64,000 nucleotides of DNA. Origin: Hevea brasiliensis (Eukaryota > Streptophyta > Magnoliopsida > Malpighiales > Euphorbiaceae). Location of the stretch: NCBI RefSeq assembly GCF_030052815.1, contig NC_079498.1, positions 83,500,992 to 83,564,991 of the forward strand. The letters are read 5' to 3'. A program made the position numbers and the translations under genes. Of the stretch, positions 57,965-64,000 are shown piece after piece. The notes under the pieces are model-generated. The model had not been told where the DNA came from. It searched no databases and was given only the letters and a program-made list of their open reading frames with translations. The number at the start of each line of letters is the position of its first letter. Position 1 is the first letter of the stretch.

Positions 57965-60900
57965 TGTAACACCCTCCCGATAACCACTCGCATACATCCC
58001 ATCGTTCGATGATCAGGTCGGTCCGGACAGCTAGAATGTCCGGAAAAATATTCAAACTAAAGTCAGGAACCATAATTAACTCAAATATTAACAAGAAAAA
58101 TTTAGTAAAAATTTTAGAAATAAAATACAATCAAGTTAAACGAGTAGGTTCTAGCGATGGGTAACCGGAGGGAAGTTGCGATTCTCGCAACGAGGAGCCC
58201 TAGACTCGGGGGAAAATTTATAAAATAATTTTTGGGACTCCAGAGAAGGGTAATTGAGGTTCCCATGGCATTAGAATGCCAAGAAAATACCTAGAAAAAT
58301 TTTTCAATCGGTACAGCCAATTTTGACCCGTTAAGCCAAACGGAGGGCATTTTGGTCATTTCGCCTTCAGAGGTGAATTTTGGCCGACTTGTCCAGTTAA
58401 GTAAATAATTATTATGACTCAAAATATGAATAAATATTGCTAAAAATTAAATTGAAATGTGGTAGAAAAGAAAAGAAAAGAAAAATGAAATAAAAAGTAA
58501 ATTATGACAAATCATGATGTCATTTAAAAATTTCCTCCAATCACAATAAAATAACCAATTAGTTAACCAATAAAAGAGACTAAAAATGGGCTAAAGGAAT
58601 TAAAAACTAGCTGCTCTTCTTCTCCTTCTTCTCCACCAAAACGTGAACCCTTCCCTTCCACCCTCCATTAGAGCTCAACCAAGCAAGCTTGATTTCCTAC
58701 CTTGTCTCACCATAAAATCCTAACCTAGCTTCACTAAAACTTGCCCTAGCACCTTGCTAAAGCCTTTGGCAGCCAAGAAAAGCCAAGAAAGTGAAGGAAT
58801 TGCTTGGGAAAATTCTTCCCAAACAAGGTTAGTGCATATATACATCTAAAGCTTTTTAAATTCTATGTTAGAGACTTGGAATAAGTAGGAATTTGTGACT
58901 AAAATGAATGAAATCTATGTCTATCCATGCCCTAGGTTTCGGCAGCCCTATTGAATAAAAAGGAATGAGTGTTTTGATGGACTTAAAGTGGACTAGAGAT
59001 CAAGATTAAACCATGTATGCATGTGATTATGGAATGAGATAGTTAATTAAAGCATGTTGTAAAAATTCATATGGAAATTAGGGTTTGGAAAGGTGAAAGT
59101 GTGACTTGGCTTAGGAAATTGTTAGGGCACATTGTAATGGTCAATTAGTGACCATTTTAGATGTGTTGACCATAAATGGGACTGAAAAACACTATGGCAA
59201 GGTGAGGTTGCAAGCTGCCCTATGGATACAAAGATAGGACTGAAATTTCAGTCCCTTTGCACTGCCATAACTTGGGCAGTGGTAGTCCAATTGAAGTTTC
59301 GCCAATTCGACATGAAACTAGGCTTATAATGGCACATTTTTGCTGAAGAAACCATGCCCAAAAGACCAAAGCAAAAGGGTCAAAACTCAGCCACAATCCG
59401 GATGCCCTGCACTGAATTCTGCAGAATTTGCCAAATGAACAGTGTTCATTTGGCCATAACTCACTGTAGATTTGGTCAATTGGCCTGAAATGTTTACAGC
59501 AACAAGTTAAGACATAGACAAACAACTTTCATGAAGGAACCTACCCCAAATTATGGCCAGAACCCATTCAACCAAGTGACTCAAGTTACTGTTCATGCAC
59601 TGTAGATATGGTAAATTTCTGCAGAATGCATATCCGGACAGCTTGGGTTTTTGAGCCATATCTGGAGCTACAAAACTCCAAATGGAGTGATTCAAAAAAG
59701 GAAATTCAACTAGACAAAATAAGGAACAACTTTCATGTTTTACATTTCCTCAAATTCCAACAGTAACAGTGTCCAATGGAACAGTGAAGTTGACTCACCA
59801 AAATTGAAAAATCTGTTTGTGTTGAGTTACACTTTGGAATGGCAAAAACACTTAATGCCAACAAGTTTTAAACACCAAATGTGGTATGTTGGGAGTGCCA
59901 AAGTTGATGTACACATTTTTATTCTAAAAGTCAACATTTTTGTTGACCAATGATGAATAGTGACACCAAAAAAATTGAAATTCACAAATTGACAAATTTA
60001 AGAGTTTCAAATGCCCTAGTATACCTAACAAGATTGGTTTGGATAGTTTGGCATGCCAATAGGGTTCAGTTAGCAGTACTGCACATGGCAAAAATGCCAT
60101 TCTGTGATTTCATGGCTTTTAGCCATTCTGACTTTGTATTGAGACTTGGCCTTGTGCCGGATATTATTTACAGCTTGTTAGCTGTTCTGTTGCACACCGG
60201 GAGATACGTATGTGACCGATGGTGTGACGGCCCGAGTTACTAGGTACCCAGTGCGCCATCCCGTTATCCATCCAGTCATCTAGTGTAGGTTACTTGGGGC
60301 AACCAAATGAATAAAAGTGAACAACGTAAATGAAACAATGAATATATCAATACCAAACAAAGAAAGCATACACATTCTATACACATTTATTTTCTTGCTA
60401 TTTTCTTTTATTATATTATTGCACCACTAAGCATTATTGCTTAGCGCGTTGCTTTTGCCACGCGTAGGTACTGGAGATCCCGATCGCGAGCCCAGTAGAC
60501 CACGGTGGGTGAGTCCATCGTGATTCGCCGATGTCCGTGTCACCTCGTTACTGCATTGCATTGGTATGACAATAGATGTCATTTTGTCATTTTGTAATTA
60601 AATTTTTATTTCTCATATGTATTTGGGATTTATGTAATGTATTTTGAGCTTATTGTAAATAATAAAGATTTATGGTCATGTATGGTATTAATTTGAGTAT
60701 TTAATGGTTGTTTACATATGAGAACCCTGAGAAAGGGATGTTTTGAGCAATGAAAAGGTTGTTGAGACCTGAAATTGAAAAATTGTTGATATCTTGATAT
60801 TGAGTTTTGTGATGATATTGGAGTTGAGAATGAATGAAATTGTATATTGGAAGTGTTTTTAACAGGTTCCGAAGAACGGTTTTCTCCATTTTTAGCCAGA

Positions 60901-61091
60901 CTCACGGATTTTCTTTAAAATTTTCGGAACCTTAAATGAATGATACTTTTGATAAATGGTTTAAATAAATTGTATTTCATAAATTATATGCAAAAGCATT
61001 GTCTAAATTAATTGAGGAATATTAGAGTGTGCCGATACACCAGGTGGCATTACTTACTCGGGTATACTGTACACGGGTAAGGGGTGTCACA
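57965..61091 (+). mobile_element. 3' LTR of the complete Tekay-like Gypsy, 3127 bp
   Basis: Same ends as the 5' LTR. Differences sit in small clusters (about 57995-58020, 58143-58150, 59221-59238, 60250-60275, 60500-60545, 60894-60908), nearly all at CTG, CAG or CCGG in the 5' LTR. Between the clusters the two are almost identical. The expected TGGTA duplication is not at its end. Confidence 0.93.
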
Positions 61092-61291
61092 TCAGCTCAA
61101 TTGGTAAGAGGCGAAGCAAACCCGTGAGGTGATAAGGGTTCGAATCCTAGCTCTGCAGGGCGAAGGGATTGAACTCCACCAAAGCGGACAGTACCTTGTG
61201 AGTCGCACCGCCGGCCACTAGGGGGGTATGCCGGCAAGATGGCCACCCAGAGAGGGGCTTGAGCTGGGCCCCGCTAAGTCGGGATGTGACA
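61085..61291 (+). mobile_element. tRNA-like, Pol III-promoter-bearing terminal segment (SINE or TRIM-LTR candidate)
   Basis: Begins TGTCACATC (shared with the last 7 bp of the Gypsy 3' LTR) and ends GATGTGACA, an exact 9-bp inverted repeat with TG...CA ends. Inside are a box A-like CAGCTCAATTGG (61093-61104) and a perfect box B GGTTCGAATCC (61137-61147), 32 bp apart as in tRNA genes. It is markedly GC-richer than its surroundings. The TGGTA after it matches the TGGTA before the Gypsy 5' LTR. It is not a functional tRNA: no acceptor stem or clear anticodon arm can be formed. Confidence 0.6.
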
Positions 61292-61296
61292 TGGTA
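61292..61296 (+). repeat. Target-site duplication TGGTA, right copy
   Basis: Directly after GATGTGACA. The host F1 LTR resumes here with TGAGACCAATTGGAGG, matching S1 at 5570. Confidence 0.85.
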
Positions 61297-62700
61297 TGAG
61301 ACCAATTGGAGGTGGAACTAGGCACAAAATGTGCCAACTTTCATTGAGAAAACATACCAAAATTCTGCTTGCAAGGTGACCTAAGAAAATGACCAATTCG
61401 GATTAGGTACAATTAGGACCTGAAAAATGACCAATTGGGCAGTAGTGAGTGTTTAGGTCATAACTCACTCAAAACATGTTCAATTGACCTGAAATTTTAA
61501 CCATGAATAGTTAAGACCCATACCTACAAGTCTTATGAAGACACCAAAACCTAGAAATAACCAGAAGCAAGTCAAAAAGCTTACACAGGTTCGGGTCCAA
61601 AAACTGGCCGAACCAAAGTTGACCAAATTGACCTAAAATTGACTTAATTTGATGCCATTTGACCAGCAATAGTATAATGACCATAACTTGGTCTACTTAA
61701 CTCGGATTGACCTGAAATTTTGTCCCGCGTGCAATAAGACATAGATCTACAAGTTTGTAGTTTTGACCGAAACCCGAAAACTGAGGGAACTAGGTCGTCC
61801 GACTAGGTCAAACTAGTATCCTGGAATCCAGCAAGTTGCATTAAAATGCACTAAACAAGGAAATGAGTTTGGTAAAACGTACCAACCCTAAAACCCTATC
61901 GAATGTGACATATTAATGACACTAAAACCTAATTTACCTAAAACACATCGAGGGTCGGTATATTAGGTGATTGAGCAAATAATAGCCTTCAGTGAATTTC
62001 TTATCAAACATTATCGTTAGAGACAATTTATTTTAGTACTGAAACACTTCAAATTGTGTTTCTCAGTTAGCAAGGACTCAAGAAAAGGGAAGGAAACACT
62101 GAGTCCATACCAGGAGACAGTTATCAGAGGTTTGTGCACAACTTGTTTTTAACTGATTTTATTTTGAATATTTCATATGATTAAATGACATATTTTTCTT
62201 ATGTATTATGTTTAACAATCATTGGATTTAATTCAATGATTATTGAAAATTGTTATAGTATGTATGAATTTAGCTTTGTGAAATAGTATTTCCACAAGTA
62301 TTAAGCATTGTTATGGATTGAATAAATTATGTTTTGGAAAATTGTGATAGAACATGTTTTGAATTGTGATAGTAATTTCCATGGAAAAATGCAAATTTAT
62401 GATTTGAATTGTGATGAGCATGAAAATTATTGGTTATTGGAATTAACTTTGAATCGAATTATATTGTGATTTATGCTCACTAAAAGGATTGTGATATTGT
62501 TTTATATCTCACTATAGATGCTTGACTAGGTTATTACCCGTCTCTCTCATTTGTTGAGAAGACAATGGAGTTAGTTGTGTTTTGATTACCATGGTACGTA
62601 ATGTGCTTAGATTTTCCTCTGATTTGAGGTTAGATCTAAGTTTATTTTATCGTTATGGCCCTTGCGGAAGATTCATTATTGTGATGGTACTGTGCACGAT

Positions 62701-62770
62701 GATTCGACCTCCCCGACCATAGGGAGTTAGAATCTGATTCGACCTTCCCGACCATAGAGAGTTAGAATCA
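62701..62770 (+). repeat. 35-bp direct doublet in the outer F1 LTR
   Basis: Same doublet as 6976-7045, with a few substitutions in the second unit. Confidence 0.85.
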
Positions 62771-62811
62771 CATCGAATATGGCCCTTTCGGATTAGTCTT
62801 GCATGGTTAGT

Positions 62812-62960
62812 GAGATAAAGAATGATTTTTGAGATAAAGAATGATTTTTGAGATAAAGAATGATTTTTGAGATAAAGAATGAGTTTTGAGATACAGTATG
62901 ATTTTTGAGATACAGTATGATTTTTGAAATACATAATGATTTTTGAGATACAGAATGGCT
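62812..62960 (+). repeat. 19-bp minisatellite in the outer F1 LTR
   Basis: About eight units of GAGATAAAGAATGATTTTT, the first four near-perfect, the later ones with GAGATACAGTATG. Unit homogenisation differs from the S1 copy. Confidence 0.85.
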
Positions 62961-63873
62961 TTTGAATGGTAAGGAATTTTGATTTCCATTATGGTTTATG
63001 TATAATTGATTTCGTTAGAATTATTTAAATGGTTAGTCATGATTTGATAAATTGAATTTTGTGATCAATGTCATTTATACAAATGATTTACATTATTGGC
63101 AATGAATATTTTGAGTTTTGGAATTTGATGAGTATTCAGATTCCCAAATTATTTATCAGAATTTTGTCAATGTATATTGTACTATGTTTTAAATTATAGT
63201 TGTGCACCATCGAGTTCACCACTCAATGATAGCTTTGTATCTCGTCATGAGTTAGAAGAGCATAGAGCATAAGTAAATTTCCTTGAAGATATATTCAGAT
63301 CACCTGTGTATATCATAGGCATACCCATGTACATAGGTTTTGATGTATGCATGTAATAATATGTATGTAAATTATTTGAGCAGTTGTATAGAAACTCTTG
63401 TAAAATATTTTGGTATGTAATTAAATGTAAATTATTGTAAATGTAAATTTGAGATTTCATTTACTTGAATAGTTTTGTATTATATTTCTTGTATCTCGGT
63501 CTTTGGAAAATCATTACGGATTTGAGTTGAGAAAAATGTTGTGTTGAGAAATATGTTGGAGTTGAGATTTGCAAATATATATTGAAGTGCTTTTTACTGA
63601 GTTTTCAAGAACTGCTTTATCCAAAATACAGATGGCACTCTGCCAAAATTTTTACGTAAACTCCAAATAAGTCAAATGTGTTAGTTCTATCACTTCACCA
63701 CAAAGTTTTTAACACTGTAAATAGTGCTCACCATCAGAAAAGAAGTAAGAAAAGTTTTGAAAATCCCTTGTAGTGTATTTAATAGGTTATCAGTAGACGG
63801 AGTTGGTAATTCATTAGGTATACTACGGGATCATGTTATACCTTACAGAGGGGTAGGGTGTGACATGTTTTAG

Positions 63874-63885
63874 TGGTATCAGAGC
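63874..63885 (+). other. Primer-binding site of the outer F1 Gypsy element
   Basis: TGGTATCAGAGC, 8 nt after the LTR end GTGTGACA at 63865. It shows that the outer LTR is a 5' LTR whose element runs off the right edge. Confidence 0.9.
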
Positions 63886-64000
63886 AATGGTTTTAAAGTG
63901 ATTTTCGAACTGTGAATTTGAAATCTTTTTGTCAGAACTACAACTGCTCAAATGTTTGATACATATAATACATTTACATCATAAATATGAACTAATGGAG
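63886..64000 (+). mobile_element. Start of the internal region of the outer F1 Gypsy
   Basis: AT-rich untranslated leader. No ORF begins before the window ends. Confidence 0.7.

Larger units (their letters stand above)
44799..63865 (+). mobile_element. 5' LTR of a family-F1 Gypsy element, split by two insertions
   Basis: Pieces 44799-44854, 48490-49969 and 61297-63865 join to an LTR of about 4.1 kb that is collinear with solo LTR S1 (4466 bp). The length gap is explained by the extra internal duplication in S1. A Met-tRNA primer site follows at 63874, so this is a 5' LTR and the element body continues beyond the window. TTGCC (44794-44798) should recur after its 3' LTR. Confidence 0.88.

Noticed and set aside
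51130..59525. Minus-strand ORFs of 62-120 residues repeated in both F2 LTRs
   Set aside because: Present twice because the LTRs are duplicates; non-coding LTR sequence.
61092..61160. A functional tRNA gene
   Set aside because: Box A and box B are present but no 7-bp acceptor stem, clear anticodon stem or terminal position fits. Treated as a tRNA-derived promoter.

Overview
This is plant nuclear DNA made almost entirely of nested LTR retrotransposons. I see no convincing host protein-coding gene, tRNA, rRNA or CRISPR array. The AT-rich background, chromodomain Ty3/Gypsy and Ty1/Copia polyproteins, initiator-Met and Asp tRNA primer sites and very long LTRs point to a heterochromatic, probably pericentromeric region of a flowering plant. 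A woody rosid such as a Euphorbiaceae species is my guess, at low confidence.

Layout. 1-949 is the 3' end of a decayed Gypsy-type element, and its 3' LTR (950-~1935) is cut short. ~1936-12378 is a 5'-truncated Copia element (C1) whose integrase/RT boundary is split by a 4.47-kb Gypsy solo LTR (3677-8142, target duplication ACTGA). 12379-34604 is a non-autonomous element rich in CCGATCTC motifs that carries a broken PF04195-like ORF. A second Copia element sits in it with target duplication CCTAC, and that insertion has become a tandem array of ~7.47-kb units (14163-31777). 34655-37200 is AT-rich mixed repeat debris. ~37210-41714 is a tRNA-Asp-primed (Athila/Tat-like) element with a degraded gag, split by a solo LTR (38020-41135). 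41715 to the right edge is a deep nest: an LTR starting at 41715 is broken by a Gypsy 5' LTR starting at 44799 and ending at 63865. That LTR holds a solo LTR (44855-48484) and an apparently young, complete 11.1-kb chromovirus of Tekay type (49970-61091), the latter fused to a ~200-bp tRNA-like segment (61085-61291).

How the parts work. The complete Gypsy element encodes gag, protease, reverse transcriptase, RNase H, integrase and a C-terminal chromodomain, framed by 3.1-kb LTRs, a Met-tRNA primer site and a polypurine tract. Its LTR has a TATA-like site followed ~255 nt later by a splice-donor-like site, and a strong acceptor lies 3 nt before the gag ATG. This predicts a spliced gag-pol mRNA lacking U5 and the primer site, beside an unspliced genomic RNA.

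Most unusual signals: (1) hairpins in the 3' part of the Gypsy LTRs whose arms change in compensating pairs between families; (2) a 5S-rRNA-like block (box A and box C) in the U3 of every Gypsy LTR whose start is present, apart from the 41715 LTR; (3) a tRNA-like Pol III promoter in a TGTCACATC...GATGTGACA segment that shares one target duplication with the complete Gypsy; (4) a tandem array built from LTR, internal and flanking DNA; (5) differences between sister copies clustered at CTG/CAG/CCGG sites, which look like base-calling errors at methylated cytosines and would explain many of the frameshifts.
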